Assembly: GCF_003149105.1 (NCBI RefSeq)
Contig: NZ_QGDS01000016.1
Span: forward strand, 29,898 to 93,897
Direction of reading: 5' to 3'
DNA: 64,000 nucleotides
Origin: Faecalicatena contorta
GTDB lineage: Bacteria; Bacillota; Clostridia; Lachnospirales; Lachnospiraceae
The notes beneath the pieces were generated by a model. That model was not told the origin of the DNA. It worked only from the letters and a program-made list of their open reading frames with translations, and did no database searches. This document shows positions 35,401 through 44,489 of this stretch, piece by piece (position 1 is the first letter of the stretch; every line of letters starts with the position of its first letter). A program made the position numbers and the translations under genes.

Positions 35401-38400
35401 ACAGAAATCAGCAGGAAAAGTCCAATCTTTTGATTTGTATCCGGAAGTACCGCAGAATCAAAGGCATCAATATAAAATCCATGATGATGAACTTGGAAAA
35501 GGAACATCAAAAGAGAAGTTTCAGGCAAATATGGCTGCTATCCGTGTATTGAAACAGTGTGAGGCAGAAGAGCGATATGCATCAGCGGATGAGCAGGAAA
35601 TGTTATCTAACTATGTAGGATGGGGCGCCTTATCCGATGCATTTGATGAAACCAAATCTACATGGAGCAATGAATTTTTGGAATTGAAAGATATACTGAC
35701 GGAAGAAGAATATACGGCTGCAAGGCAATCTACGCTGACTGCATTTTATACACCCCCTGCTGTAATCCGCTCTATATATCAGGCATTGGAGAACATGGGG
35801 TTAAGGACAGGGAATATACTGGAGCCATCCTGTGGCATCGGCAACTTTATTGGCATGAAACCGGAGAGCGTTTCTGATTGTAAAATTTATGGTGTGGAAC
35901 TGGACAGTGTCTCAGGAAGAATTGCCGGACAGCTATATCAGAAATCGACCATAGCAGTGCAGGGATATGAAGAAGTAGAATTGCCGGACAGTTTTTTTGA
36001 TGTGGCATTGGGCAATGTTCCTTTTGGACAGTTTAAAGTGCCGGACAAGCGGTATGACAGACAGAACTTCCTAATACATGATTACTTCTTTGGAAAGACC
36101 TTAGACAAGGTCAGACCGGGTGGTGTGATTGCATTTATTACATCTTCAGGGACAATGGATAAGAAAAATTCCTCTGTACGAAAATATATTGCACAAAGGG
36201 CAGAACTTTTGGGAGCCATACGTCTGCCCAATGATACCTTTAAGCAGAATGCGGGGACAGAAGTCACAGCGGATATTCTGTTTTTTCAGAAGCGTGACCG
36301 TATGGTGGAAGTGGAACCGGACTGGATGTATCTGGATACAGATGAAAATGGCATCCTGCAGAATAGCTATTTTGTGCAGCATCCGGAGATGGTATTGGGC
36401 GAAATGGTAATGGAGTCTACGCAGTATGGCATGGAGAGCACCTGTCGTTCCTATAAAGACAGAGAACTTGCCGGCCTTTTGGAAGAGGCGGTTAAAAATA
36501 TACAGGCAGAGTTTACAGAGTATGAAGTGGAGGAACTGGTGGAGGAGCAAGATAACACTATTCCTGCAGACCCCTCTGTTGTCAACTTTTCTTATGCTGT
36601 TTTTGAGGGAAAGATATATTATCGGGAAAACAGCCGCATGAGACCAGTAGATCTTTCTATGACAGCCGCAAACCGTGTAAAAGGCATGATTGCCATAAGG
36701 GACTGCACAAGGGAACTGATCACATACCAGACTGAGGAGTATTCAGAATCCGTTATTGAGAACCAGCAAAAGAAATTGAATACTCTGTATGATGCTTTTT
36801 ACAAAAAATATGGACTTTTGAATGCCAGGGCAAATGCTCTGGTTTTTTCTGATGATAACAGCTATCCACTATTGTGTTCCTTAGAGATTCTGGCAGAGGA
36901 TGGTACTCTAGAACGTAAGGCAGATATGTTTACCAAGCGAACCATAAAGCCCCATGCGGCTGTAACTAAAGTGGATACCTCCAGTGAAGCACTGTCCTTG
37001 TCATTGGCAGAAAAAGCATGCGTGGATATGGAATATATGTGTTCTCTAGTAGGGAAAAGTGCAGAAGAAATCGAACAGGATTTAGCAGGCGTGATTTTCC
37101 GTGTGCCGGGAGAGGAGGGGGCAGAACCACAGTTTGTATCGGAGGATGAATATCTGTCTGGAAATGTCCGAGAAAAGCTGAAACAGGCAAAAGTGGCAGC
37201 AAAAGTTTCCGCTATGTATCAGCCCAATGTGGAGGCCCTGGAAAAAGTACAGCCAAAAGAACTGTCTGCCTCAGAAATCAGTGTGCGGCTTGGTTCCACA
37301 TGGATACCATCAGAGGACATTGCAGACTTTATGTTTTATCTGTTGGATACTCCAAACTATGTAAGATGGAATATAAAAGTCCATTTTTCTAAATTTAGTG
37401 GAGAGTGGAACATTGAGGGAAAAAGCAATGACAAGGGGAATGTAAAGGCAAACAATACCTATGGAACCCACCGGGTAAATGCCTATAAGATTGTGGAAGA
37501 TACGCTGAATCTGCGGGATACGCGTGTATATGATTATGAAATGGATGATGAGGGCAAGAGAAAAGCGGTTCTGAATAAGAAAGAAACAGCCATTGCACAG
37601 GGTAAACAGGATTTAATTAAGCAGGCATTTCAGGATTGGATTTGGCAGGACCCTGAGAGAAGACAGAGGCTGACTTCATTTTATAACGAGCATTTTAATG
37701 CGGTCCGTCCGAGGGAATATGATGGAAGCCATCTTCATTTTTATGGAATGAACCCGGAAAAACGTCTGGACAAGCATCAGTTGAATGGAGCAGCCCGTAT
37801 TATTTACGGAGGAAATACACTGCTTGCTTATGTTGTAGGGGCCGGCAAGACCTATACGATGGTAGCAGCGGCAATGGAGTTGAAACGGCTTGGACTTTGC
37901 AATAAATCCATGGTAGTTGTACCAAATCATATCATTGAGCAGTTTGGGGCGGACTGGATGGAACTATATCCTGCCGCAAATATTTTGGTTGCCACCAAAA
38001 AGGATTTTGAAAAGAAGAATCGGAAGAAATTTTGTGCAAGGATTGCGACCAGTGATATTGATGCAGTAATTATCGGGCATTCACAGTTTGAAAAAATTCC
38101 GCTGAGTGCAGAACGTCAGTGCAGGATGCTGGAGATGGAAATCGCGGAGATTGTGGATGGCATTGTAGAGGAAAAGCGCAACCGGGGTAGCCGGTTTACC
38201 ATCAAACAGATGGAAAAAACGAAAAAGACATTGCAGGGAAAACTGGCAAAATTAAATGACCAGAGCAGGAAGGATGATGTGGTATGCTTTGAGGAACTGG
38301 GAATTGACCGCCTCTTTGTGGATGAGGCAGATTTATATAAAAACCTGTATCTTTACACGAAAATGAGGAATGTGGGTGGCATTGCGCAGACAGAGGCACA

Positions 38401-40231
38401 AAAATCTTCGGATATGTTTATGAAATGCCGCTACCTGGATGAAGTCACCGGTGGGCGAGGTGTCATATTTGCTACGGGGACACCAATTTCTAACAGCATG
38501 GTTGAACTCTATACTATGCAGAGGTACTTGCAATATAATACGCTGGTGGCACATGGTTTGCAGCACTTTGACGCATGGGCCTCCACCTTTGGAGAAACTG
38601 TGACGGCCATTGAACTTGCGCCGGAAGGGACAGGATATCGTCTGAAAACAAGGTTTGCAAAGTTTTATAATCTGCCGGAGCTTATGATGATGTTCCGGGA
38701 GGTGGCGGACATTCAGACTGCTGATATGTTAAAACTGCCTGTTCCTGAAGCGGAGTATAGGGTTGTAACGACAAAGCCTAGCAAGATACAGCAGGATATG
38801 GTGGCAGAGCTGGGAACAAGGGCAGAGTGTGTGAGGAATGGTATGGTCAACGCTACTGAAGATAATATGTTGTTAATTACCAATGACGGAAGAAAACTGG
38901 CACTTGATCAAAGGCTTATTAACCCTATGCTGACGGATTCGCCAGAAAGCAAGGTCAATGCCTGCGTGAATGAAGTCCATCAATTTTGGGAGGAGGGGAA
39001 AGAAAAAAAACTAACGCAATTGTTATTCTGCGATTTGTCCACACCCAAAACAGATGGAAGTTTCAGCGTTTACAATGATATGCGGGATAAGTTGATTGAA
39101 AAAGGTATCCCATCTGAGGAGATTGCATTTATTCATCATGCCAACACAGAAATACAGAAAAAGGGGTTATTTTCTAAAGTGCGCCATGGTGCTGTCCGTG
39201 TTCTTATGGGCAGCACTTCTAAGATGGGAGCAGGGACAAATGTGCAAAATTTGATTGTTGCCAGTCATGATTTGGATTGTCCCTGGCGTCCCCGTGACCT
39301 GGAGCAGAGGGCGGGAAGAAGTATACGCCGTGGTAATAGGAATAAGAAAGTCAGTATTGTTCGCTATATAACCGAAGGAACCTTTGACGCTTATCTATAT
39401 CAGATTATTGAGAATAAGCAGAAGTTTATCAGTCAGATTATGACTTCCAAAAGTCCGGCACGTACTGTTGAGGATATTGATGAGGTGGCATTATCCTATG
39501 CAGAAATCAAGGCCCTTGCTACTGGAAATCCCTATATTAAGGAAAAGATGGACTTGGATATTCAGGTATCCAAACTGCAGTTATTAAAGCAGAACTTTCT
39601 GAGCCAGCGGTATGAGTTGGAAGATAAGGCAACTAAACAGTATCCGGCAGAGATAAAGCGTTTGGAGGAGCGCATAACTGCTTATCAGGAGGATATAGCA
39701 CAGGTTAAGGAATTTACACCTTCAGACAGAGAAGTGTTCCCACCCATGCAGATAAACGGTATCACTTATACAGAAAAGCAAGAGGCTGGAAAAGCCATTG
39801 TGGAGGCTTGCAAAGCCATGAAATCTCCAGATGGAGTGGAACTTGGAGCCTACCGGGGAATGAAGATGGAGCTGGCTTATAATACCTTTGCCAAAGAATT
39901 TGTAATTGCATTAAAAAGGAAGCTGGCCTATCATGTGTCACTCGGCACAGATATTCATGGAAATATTACTCGCCTAGATAACGAGATTACACGGTTTGAG
40001 GATAATCTGGAACGGTGCAGGGAAAAGCTGGAGAATACTAAAGTACAGCTTGAAACGGCAAGAGTGGAGGCACAGAAACCATTTTCAAAAGAGCAGGAGT
40101 TATCAGAAAAGACTGCAAGGCTTGGAGAATTAAATGCGCTGTTGGATATGGATAAGAAAGACAAGGTGATATTGGATGAAGAACAGGAGGAGGTGATATC
40201 TGAGAAACGTGTTAAAGAACCGGAACGATAA
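32474..40231 (+). CDS. Giant DNA methylase-SNF2 helicase polyvalent protein
   Basis: 2585 residues from TTG, with AGGAGG upstream. Layout: N-terminal polyvalent domain (about 1-250); a disordered Ser/Gly/Glu-rich linker (about 270-410); a helical region; an N6-adenine methylase (motif I EPSCGIGNFIG, catalytic NVPFGQF near 1180); and a superfamily 2 helicase with Walker A VVGAGKT near 1790, VDEADLY, TGTPISNS, and C-terminal QRAGRSIRRGN near 2280. A coiled coil ends the chain. In Tn1549-type elements this protein is thought to modify and remodel transferred DNA to evade restriction. The linker DNA also encodes tnpV in another frame (33330-33683). Confidence 0.92.
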   Translation: MAKKLDLITDLYASAIKEVTAKPEHWTAFLRSACRNYRLPFDDQLLIHVQRPDASAVLEMEDWNRKFGRWVKRDAKGIAVFDKSVNTMRLKYYFDISDTKEGRYRRLVRPVPLWEVGEKYRQAVQETIYNAFGVAEETTDFVRTVLEAAKNAADDNISDYMQDILVGRENSFLVELDEYSVEVEAKNLLANSIAYMMLIRCGIQPEEYLEVGDFRWIMDFNTPQLANLFGAMASEVSEMALSEVADTVRKLQLEEKSKKRTFEESNTEGYNEIKKTENDTERSLEDEENHIQQAGRLPVARLNRSRRTGSTSWEVRLTPPELPEGASVRNVSQSVDTGQIEPAFDGSTSRGNESDGTAYSRDGEGTEGDGGVESRKSDAVAGNDEQYQELSRGNGNEGTDLQLVWYDRSSEDHSLPFFGKEEDIKSLLLSTPHLKATKEEVQAFYESHEDKEERTEYIKSIFNDEYTEITLEDKRRVGYKTYQNVLHMWEGSYLSRTSQSYYDWDVIANYFEAMRLLGELKDKSRPLPTVREQMTFLEELAEEKTSAFSFSQEVVDYALARGSGMQNGKFRIYSYFMQGHSQREKEKFLKKEYGIGGCSSILSGSGIGEMHDGKGLKLHQGYQDNAPHILLKWNQVVKRIDELIAAERYLSKKEVEYLPEYEKKELAAEIYHFYYNQPAEILRPYERGAGYHSGVDAIRPQLDDSGRIAEMIQSMEEVLNNTADFDRNYSSMQKAYNDLMDYRDGVYSLFTLIPSEKEIPTLSEPQPEVSREDSLATRLNEFYREYDLSGYQDNMETGQTQEDMILQLVEQLQSPESVQQIMLFLNGITEEMEPEDDLYPELQMLITEISGLPSMNPPYDLQIGTTVYIGIEEYEIQSLTDDIVVLRDLMYPLFIREMHREEFYRKLRENPANDSLKSNQSVPKSPAENKNREDTGSLSESEEPETEIPLTEEKEQTVKEDQQPKEEEDLSPAWEKQKSAGKVQSFDLYPEVPQNQRHQYKIHDDELGKGTSKEKFQANMAAIRVLKQCEAEERYASADEQEMLSNYVGWGALSDAFDETKSTWSNEFLELKDILTEEEYTAARQSTLTAFYTPPAVIRSIYQALENMGLRTGNILEPSCGIGNFIGMKPESVSDCKIYGVELDSVSGRIAGQLYQKSTIAVQGYEEVELPDSFFDVALGNVPFGQFKVPDKRYDRQNFLIHDYFFGKTLDKVRPGGVIAFITSSGTMDKKNSSVRKYIAQRAELLGAIRLPNDTFKQNAGTEVTADILFFQKRDRMVEVEPDWMYLDTDENGILQNSYFVQHPEMVLGEMVMESTQYGMESTCRSYKDRELAGLLEEAVKNIQAEFTEYEVEELVEEQDNTIPADPSVVNFSYAVFEGKIYYRENSRMRPVDLSMTAANRVKGMIAIRDCTRELITYQTEEYSESVIENQQKKLNTLYDAFYKKYGLLNARANALVFSDDNSYPLLCSLEILAEDGTLERKADMFTKRTIKPHAAVTKVDTSSEALSLSLAEKACVDMEYMCSLVGKSAEEIEQDLAGVIFRVPGEEGAEPQFVSEDEYLSGNVREKLKQAKVAAKVSAMYQPNVEALEKVQPKELSASEISVRLGSTWIPSEDIADFMFYLLDTPNYVRWNIKVHFSKFSGEWNIEGKSNDKGNVKANNTYGTHRVNAYKIVEDTLNLRDTRVYDYEMDDEGKRKAVLNKKETAIAQGKQDLIKQAFQDWIWQDPERRQRLTSFYNEHFNAVRPREYDGSHLHFYGMNPEKRLDKHQLNGAARIIYGGNTLLAYVVGAGKTYTMVAAAMELKRLGLCNKSMVVVPNHIIEQFGADWMELYPAANILVATKKDFEKKNRKKFCARIATSDIDAVIIGHSQFEKIPLSAERQCRMLEMEIAEIVDGIVEEKRNRGSRFTIKQMEKTKKTLQGKLAKLNDQSRKDDVVCFEELGIDRLFVDEADLYKNLYLYTKMRNVGGIAQTEAQKSSDMFMKCRYLDEVTGGRGVIFATGTPISNSMVELYTMQRYLQYNTLVAHGLQHFDAWASTFGETVTAIELAPEGTGYRLKTRFAKFYNLPELMMMFREVADIQTADMLKLPVPEAEYRVVTTKPSKIQQDMVAELGTRAECVRNGMVNATEDNMLLITNDGRKLALDQRLINPMLTDSPESKVNACVNEVHQFWEEGKEKKLTQLLFCDLSTPKTDGSFSVYNDMRDKLIEKGIPSEEIAFIHHANTEIQKKGLFSKVRHGAVRVLMGSTSKMGAGTNVQNLIVASHDLDCPWRPRDLEQRAGRSIRRGNRNKKVSIVRYITEGTFDAYLYQIIENKQKFISQIMTSKSPARTVEDIDEVALSYAEIKALATGNPYIKEKMDLDIQVSKLQLLKQNFLSQRYELEDKATKQYPAEIKRLEERITAYQEDIAQVKEFTPSDREVFPPMQINGITYTEKQEAGKAIVEACKAMKSPDGVELGAYRGMKMELAYNTFAKEFVIALKRKLAYHVSLGTDIHGNITRLDNEITRFEDNLERCREKLENTKVQLETARVEAQKPFSKEQELSEKTARLGELNALLDMDKKDKVILDEEQEEVISEKRVKEPER
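33330..33683 (+). CDS. tnpV: TnpV-family protein encoded inside the methylase/helicase gene
   Basis: 117 residues in the +1 frame relative to the surrounding gene. ATG 33330 has AAAGGAG 8 nt upstream. The sequence fits the transposon TnpV family along its whole length: ITYSKQGDYQLPDL at the start, LGKYASLRRNYLKEHR, LTQGKLNQHL, a helical middle, and MNNI-AEE-V-RELIYN style ending (LGMTNNIKNSAEETVMRELIYN is split here as LGMTNNIKNS and ELIYN). The host frame at this place is the disordered linker. Both frames are open and plausible, so this is likely true dual coding. TnpV's role is unknown. Confidence 0.72.
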   Translation: MKKITYSKQGDYQLPDLTVPEEPEVHLGKYASLRRNYLKEHRYGMFLNLLTQGKLNQHLMEVQVEAMSQMEQLTAEMAKEQKVTEELKAENQMLWLGMTNNIKNSAEETVMRELIYN

Positions 40232-40366
40232 TAGACTGCGTATTGTATCAACCAGTACCGCTTACATGGCAGAGTGGCAAAAAAGCAACTCTGCTGTGGT
40301 CTAAAATCGCACAATGTACAAAAATGGCGGGTTATGGTGTAATCTGAGGAAAAGGAGGGGGATTAT

Positions 40367-40711
40367 GTGAGATTAGGTGATATAGATATTTATAATCTGC
40401 CATTGTGGTTAAATGGAATCTATGAAGAACTGGATAAAAAGTGTGTGGAAGAATTGAAAAAGGAGTCTGCATTTTATAATCAGGTGATGAAAGAAAGTGG
40501 AGAATTGTTGGAGGAGTATCCGTTTATTTCTACTTTAATTGACCGGGATAAGATAACAGAACCGATACGACTGACAGTTTCAGAGGTAAAATCCCTTTCC
40601 AAATTCCTTGCATTAGATGCGGAGCGTAGAGATATGGAAACAATTCAAATGTATCTTATGGGTAGCAGACATATGATGCAGTTATTACGGACTATAAAGG
40701 TGATTCAGTGA
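40367..40711 (+). CDS. Small helical protein, unknown
   Basis: 114 residues from GTG with AAAGGAGG 8 nt before it. Mostly alpha-helical (ELDKKCVEELKKESAFYNQVM; VKSLSKFLALDAERRDMETIQ). It resembles small Clostridia element proteins of the DUF6809 kind only loosely, so no family is claimed. It lies 135 bp after the methylase/helicase and before the AbiL cargo. The gap 40232-40366 holds no clear feature. Confidence 0.6.
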   Translation: MRLGDIDIYNLPLWLNGIYEELDKKCVEELKKESAFYNQVMKESGELLEEYPFISTLIDRDKITEPIRLTVSEVKSLSKFLALDAERRDMETIQMYLMGSRHMMQLLRTIKVIQ

Positions 40712-40875
40712 TATATGGCTGATAATATATGAATCGGCTAATGGTATTTAAGTAGTAATGCTAATATAACAGTTGTTCTTTACAATTTTATATTTGCATA
40801 ATTGGAAATGAGATGGCAATAATAAAAATAAGAGCGTTGATTTAACGAAAAAATCTCTAAATAGATATATTTTTA

Positions 40876-40904
40876 TTGACTCTTATTTGGGAACCGCTTA
40901 TAAT
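40876..40904 (+). promoter_or_regulatory. Strong promoter of the AbiL cargo pair
   Basis: TTGACT and a perfect TATAAT are exactly 17 bp apart. The start of transcription would fall near 40911, at the GGAGGT ribosome site, giving a very short leader before ATG 40925. Confidence 0.8.
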
Positions 40905-40924
40905 GTAATTGGAGGTGTATTGCC

Positions 40925-42280
40925 ATGTTAGTTAAAATCAGTATAGAAAATTTTAAATCATTTGATAGTGCAACCGAATTGACAATGATTTCATCCAATA
41001 AGATTCGTACAAATGCCAACCACCGGGTTAAGGTGAAAAGTACGCAGATATTAAAATATGGCGTTGTTTATGGTGCAAACGCTTCTGGTAAAACCAATCT
41101 GGTAGAGTTTTTCCGATTTTTCAAGGAATGTGTAAGGGCCGGAATACCAATGGAAGGTGTACAGATGTTTTGTAAAAATCGTGAAGAAAACAAAGAAAGG
41201 GAAAGTAATTTTGAACTTCAGATTACCGTAGGAGATAAGTTTTATGCCTATGGTTTTTCCGCAATTTTAAGCAGAAGAAAAATTACGTCAGAATGGCTTT
41301 ATGAACTTTATCAGAACGGGACAGCACGCTGCCTCTTTGAACGGGAAGGCGGAAATCGGCCTGTTCTTGATGAATCCATAACATTGAGCAATGTTGAAAA
41401 AAATAAATTTGAGATTTATGCAGATGATTTTTCAGGTAATGAATCGTCACTATTTTTAACAGAAATGAACAGGGGGAAAAAGTACGGAGCCCGGTCAAAA
41501 CTATTGTTTTTTAGAGAAATATATGATTGGATACAAAATCATATATCAATCATCACACCGAATACACCGTTGATTGATTTGGAATATTATTATGCTAACG
41601 ACTCACTTCTGCTGATTAACAAGCTGATTGAAACCTTTGACACAGGTATTAGTCAGGTGAAAATCGAAGAAATAAGTTTGGATGAGCTAGCAAATGCTAT
41701 GCCTAAACTTGCTTTTGACAAAGCGATGGGTCATATAAAAAACAAGTTTGAAGAACAGGAAATTCCTTCTTTTCGTATGACAATGCGGTCAAATGAAAGT
41801 TTTTTCAATATAGAAGTAGAGGGGCACGAAGAACCAAAAGTAACAACAATCAGGCTGCATCATAATAAGTCCTTTTATGATTTTGGATTTGAGGAAGAAT
41901 CAGATGGAACACGCAGGCTGTTCGATTTAATGGATATGTTGTTGAATAAGAAAGAAGATATGCTTTATGTTGTAGATGAATTGGAGAGAAGTCTGCACCC
42001 GAAACTGACCGAGCATTTTCTTCAGCTTTTTATGCAGCTACATGGCGAACAGCGTATGCAGTTACTTTTCACAACCCATGAATCTTCTATCATGGATCAG
42101 GCTATTTTCAGACGGGATGAAATCTGGTTTATAGAACGCAATGCAGAAAATGCCAGTACAATTTATTCCTTGGATCGTTTTAAAGAAAGATATGATAAGG
42201 TTTTAAGCAAGGCATATTTGGAAGGCAGATACGGCGCAATTCCAGTATTTTCTTCCTTTGAGTTTAGAGAGGAGGAGTAG
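40925..42280 (+). CDS. AbiLi/RloA-like AAA ATPase
   Basis: 451 residues. It starts with the SMC/RecF-like N-terminus LVKISIENFKSFDSA, has Walker A YGANASGKTNLVEF (residues 49-62) and a late Walker B VVDELERSLHP followed by FTTHESSIMD, the AAA_15/AAA_21 pattern. With the RloB-like gene 2 bp downstream it forms the AbiL (RloAB) abortive-infection pair, in which the ATPase is thought to sense infection and control the toprim partner. A+T-rich, with its own consensus promoter: a cargo cassette in the element. Confidence 0.85.
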   Translation: MLVKISIENFKSFDSATELTMISSNKIRTNANHRVKVKSTQILKYGVVYGANASGKTNLVEFFRFFKECVRAGIPMEGVQMFCKNREENKERESNFELQITVGDKFYAYGFSAILSRRKITSEWLYELYQNGTARCLFEREGGNRPVLDESITLSNVEKNKFEIYADDFSGNESSLFLTEMNRGKKYGARSKLLFFREIYDWIQNHISIITPNTPLIDLEYYYANDSLLLINKLIETFDTGISQVKIEEISLDELANAMPKLAFDKAMGHIKNKFEEQEIPSFRMTMRSNESFFNIEVEGHEEPKVTTIRLHHNKSFYDFGFEEESDGTRRLFDLMDMLLNKKEDMLYVVDELERSLHPKLTEHFLQLFMQLHGEQRMQLLFTTHESSIMDQAIFRRDEIWFIERNAENASTIYSLDRFKERYDKVLSKAYLEGRYGAIPVFSSFEFREEE

Positions 42281-42282
42281 GA

Positions 42283-42984
42283 GTGGCACCTGTCAGGAGC
42301 TATACAAATTGGAACAGCAGAACAACGGATCACGAAGCTCAGATAGAGCCATATCGCAAGTATTTTTTTATTTGTGAGGGTGCAAATACAGAAACATGGT
42401 ATTTCAGAAGGCTCATTGATATCAGAAAATCCTTAAATATTCACCCACTGATAGATATTCGTTTGCTGGAAAAAACAGAAAGTGACAGAGATATCAGCTA
42501 TCCGAAAAAGCTGATTGCATTTGCAGAAAAGCAGAAAGATAATCAGGACATTGCCTTTGATAAAGAGCGGGATAAAATGATTATTGTCTTTGATGCCGAT
42601 ATTTTTGAAGAAAAAGTACAGGACTATGATGAGCTGATTACAGCAGGCGAGAAGGACAATATTCTTGCAGTTACAAATCCAGCATTTGAATTATTTCTTT
42701 TGCTACACTTTGAAAACGCTTATGAACAGGATATACTTCCCAATGAAGAGGCGATTATCAAAAATGAGAAAGAAGGAAATCAGACATTCATATATAAATT
42801 ACTGTTGCAGAGAACAGGTATCAACTCAAAGAAGAATTCTCAAATTAGTAAATTGGCAGAAAAGGTAGAAACTGCAATTTTGCAGGAAAAGAAAATTAAT
42901 CAGGATATTCATTGTTGTCAGGGGAAGATTACTTGTAATATTGGAGCTGTTATCGAGAGTATTAGAAATGATGATGGTAAATAA
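42283..42984 (+). CDS. AbiLii/RloB-like toprim effector
   Basis: 233 residues from GTG, 2 bp after the ATPase stop, with GAGGAG before it. RloB family: YFFICEGANTETWYF at the start (toprim-type glutamate E32), IIVFDADIFE in the middle (acidic DxD), and NPAFELFLLLHF. The toprim fold suggests a nuclease acting on nucleic acid, possibly tRNA as in the related PARIS effector, when released by its ATPase partner. Family is clear; the target is inferred. Confidence 0.83.
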   Translation: MAPVRSYTNWNSRTTDHEAQIEPYRKYFFICEGANTETWYFRRLIDIRKSLNIHPLIDIRLLEKTESDRDISYPKKLIAFAEKQKDNQDIAFDKERDKMIIVFDADIFEEKVQDYDELITAGEKDNILAVTNPAFELFLLLHFENAYEQDILPNEEAIIKNEKEGNQTFIYKLLLQRTGINSKKNSQISKLAEKVETAILQEKKINQDIHCCQGKITCNIGAVIESIRNDDGK

Positions 42985-43041
42985 AAGGGTGAAATAATAT
43001 GTGCCAAGAAGATGTAAAAGCGCAGTGAAAACTTGAAAGGG

Positions 43042-43161
43042 ATGATATCTCATGATCGTTTTGCCGAGATTTTATGTGGCTACTTCAAATTAAACAAAGA
43101 ACAACTGATTTGTAATATGGATTCCACATATCAAGAATATATAAAGAATAGTTTCTTCTAA
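43042..43161 (+). CDS. Short frame after AbiL, possibly a gene remnant
   Basis: 39 codons beginning ISHDRFAEILCGYFKLNKEQ and ending SFF. It is open and A+T-rich, but the ribosome site (AAAGG) is too close to the ATG. It may be the tail of a gene displaced by the cargo, or chance. Confidence 0.25.
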   Translation: MISHDRFAEILCGYFKLNKEQLICNMDSTYQEYIKNSFF

Positions 43162-43177
43162 ATAATAAAATATTTTT

Positions 43178-43224
43178 ACATAGCCGGATGGTTTTCAAAA
43201 ATGAAAAGCACCCGGCTATTTTTA
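43178..43224 (+). repeat. Leader repeat copy D, after AbiL and before primase
   Basis: ACATAGCC at 43178 starts a hairpin AGCCGG...GTTTTCAAAAATGAAAAG...CCGGCT followed by TTTTT. The loop-side sequence TTTTCAAAAATGAAAA is shared with copies A-C, while the stem base changes from A-T to G-C on both sides (AGCCGA/TCGGCT to AGCCGG/CCGGCT), a compensatory change. A second hairpin follows at 43222-43270 (TGCCC/GGGCA, GACAT/ATGTC), then AGGAAAGGAAG and the primase start. Confidence 0.65.
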
Positions 43225-43287
43225 TGCCCTGACATCCAAATATCAAAGGAAAATGTCAAATATCGGGCAGGAAAGGAAGTGATTATT

Positions 43288-44256
43288 ATGCCATATATCG
43301 CACCGGAAGTTGTGAGGCAGGCAAAGCGGATGGACTTATTGACGTACCTTAAAAGTTATGAGCCTTATGAGCTTGTGCATTTCTCAGGAAACACCTATAC
43401 CACCAAAACCCATGACAGCCTGAAAGTCTCCAATGGGAAATGGATGTGGTGGAGCCGGGGGATTGGGGGCAGGTCTGCCCTGGATTATCTGATAAAAGTG
43501 AAGGGATACACCTTTATGCAGGCAGTGCAAATCATTGTGGAACAGGCGGCGATACAGCCACCTATTTCTGTACCGAAGGAAGGGACAAAAGAAAAGATCC
43601 TGCTTCTTCCCAAACCATACCGCTATCAAGAGTATGTGATTTCTTATCTGCAAAGGCGCGGGATTGACATGGCTATGATTGAATTTTGTCTACAGACAGG
43701 GCGGATATTTGAAACGGAGTATCATCATAATGCTGTTTTTGTTGGCAGGGATAAGGACGATAAACCACGCTATGCTGCTTTAAGGGGAATTGGAACAGAC
43801 TTTATCGGAGAGGCAAGCGGGAGTGATAAGAACTATTCGTTTTCTATTCCTGCAGAAGGAAAGAGCCAAAGGGTACACCTCTTTGAATCAGTGATTGACC
43901 TGTTATCTTATGCCACTTTGCAAAAATTGGAGGGGGAAAATTGGAGAGCAGAGCACCTGTTATCCCTTGCCGGAATCTATCAGCCAGCAAAAGAAATTGA
44001 GAAAAGCAAGGTTCCGGCGGCACTGACACGATTCCTAAAAGAGCATACAGGAGTGCGAGAGGTGGTGCTGCATCTGGATAATGACAGGGTAGGAAGGCTT
44101 GCAACAAAAGCCATTCAGACAGTCCTCCCCACACAGTACCACACGGAGGACCAGCCGCCAAGCCAGGGAAATGATTACAATGACTGTCTATGCATTCGGT
44201 TAGGAGTTGAACTGACAAAGCGGGCAAAAAACAGTGAAAGGAGATATGAGCGGTGA
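43288..44256 (+). CDS. Toprim-domain primase-like protein (DUF3991)
   Basis: About 322 residues from ATG 43288, with GGAAAGGAAG upstream; the frame extends further left without a ribosome site. The N-terminal part (RQAKRMDLLTYLKSY, WWSRGIGGRSALDYL) is the DUF3991/DnaG-like region, and the C-terminal HLDNDRVGRLATKAI is the toprim Asp-x-Asp motif. Such proteins prime complementary-strand synthesis on transferred single-stranded DNA. It overlaps the next gene by 4 bp. Confidence 0.85.
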   Translation: MPYIAPEVVRQAKRMDLLTYLKSYEPYELVHFSGNTYTTKTHDSLKVSNGKWMWWSRGIGGRSALDYLIKVKGYTFMQAVQIIVEQAAIQPPISVPKEGTKEKILLLPKPYRYQEYVISYLQRRGIDMAMIEFCLQTGRIFETEYHHNAVFVGRDKDDKPRYAALRGIGTDFIGEASGSDKNYSFSIPAEGKSQRVHLFESVIDLLSYATLQKLEGENWRAEHLLSLAGIYQPAKEIEKSKVPAALTRFLKEHTGVREVVLHLDNDRVGRLATKAIQTVLPTQYHTEDQPPSQGNDYNDCLCIRLGVELTKRAKNSERRYER

Positions 44257-44447
44257 AGGAATATGAGGTTACAATTACAGAAACCTTACGGAAGATAGTT
44301 CCAATTCGGGCAGAAGGCCGTGCTGAGGCAGAGGAGGTTGCAGAGAAGAACTGGAATAACAGCCAGTATATTTTGAGTGCGGATGAGTTTCAGGGAGTCG
44401 AATTTCGAGCAGAGGAACGCAGCAGAACAAAAGGGTTGGCACGATAA
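44253..44447 (+). CDS. DpnD/PcfM-family small protein
   Basis: 64 residues from GTG, overlapping the primase stop by 4 bp, so translation is coupled. EYEVTITETLRKIVPIRAEG with EAEEVAEKNW and ILSADEFQGVEF is the DpnD/PcfM pattern. Members occur in conjugative elements and plasmids such as pCF10; the role is unknown. Confidence 0.8.
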   Translation: MKEYEVTITETLRKIVPIRAEGRAEAEEVAEKNWNNSQYILSADEFQGVEFRAEERSRTKGLAR

Positions 44448-44489
44448 AATGTGCGAGATGTGAGGGAACAAAGTAAGGATAAGCAGTTT

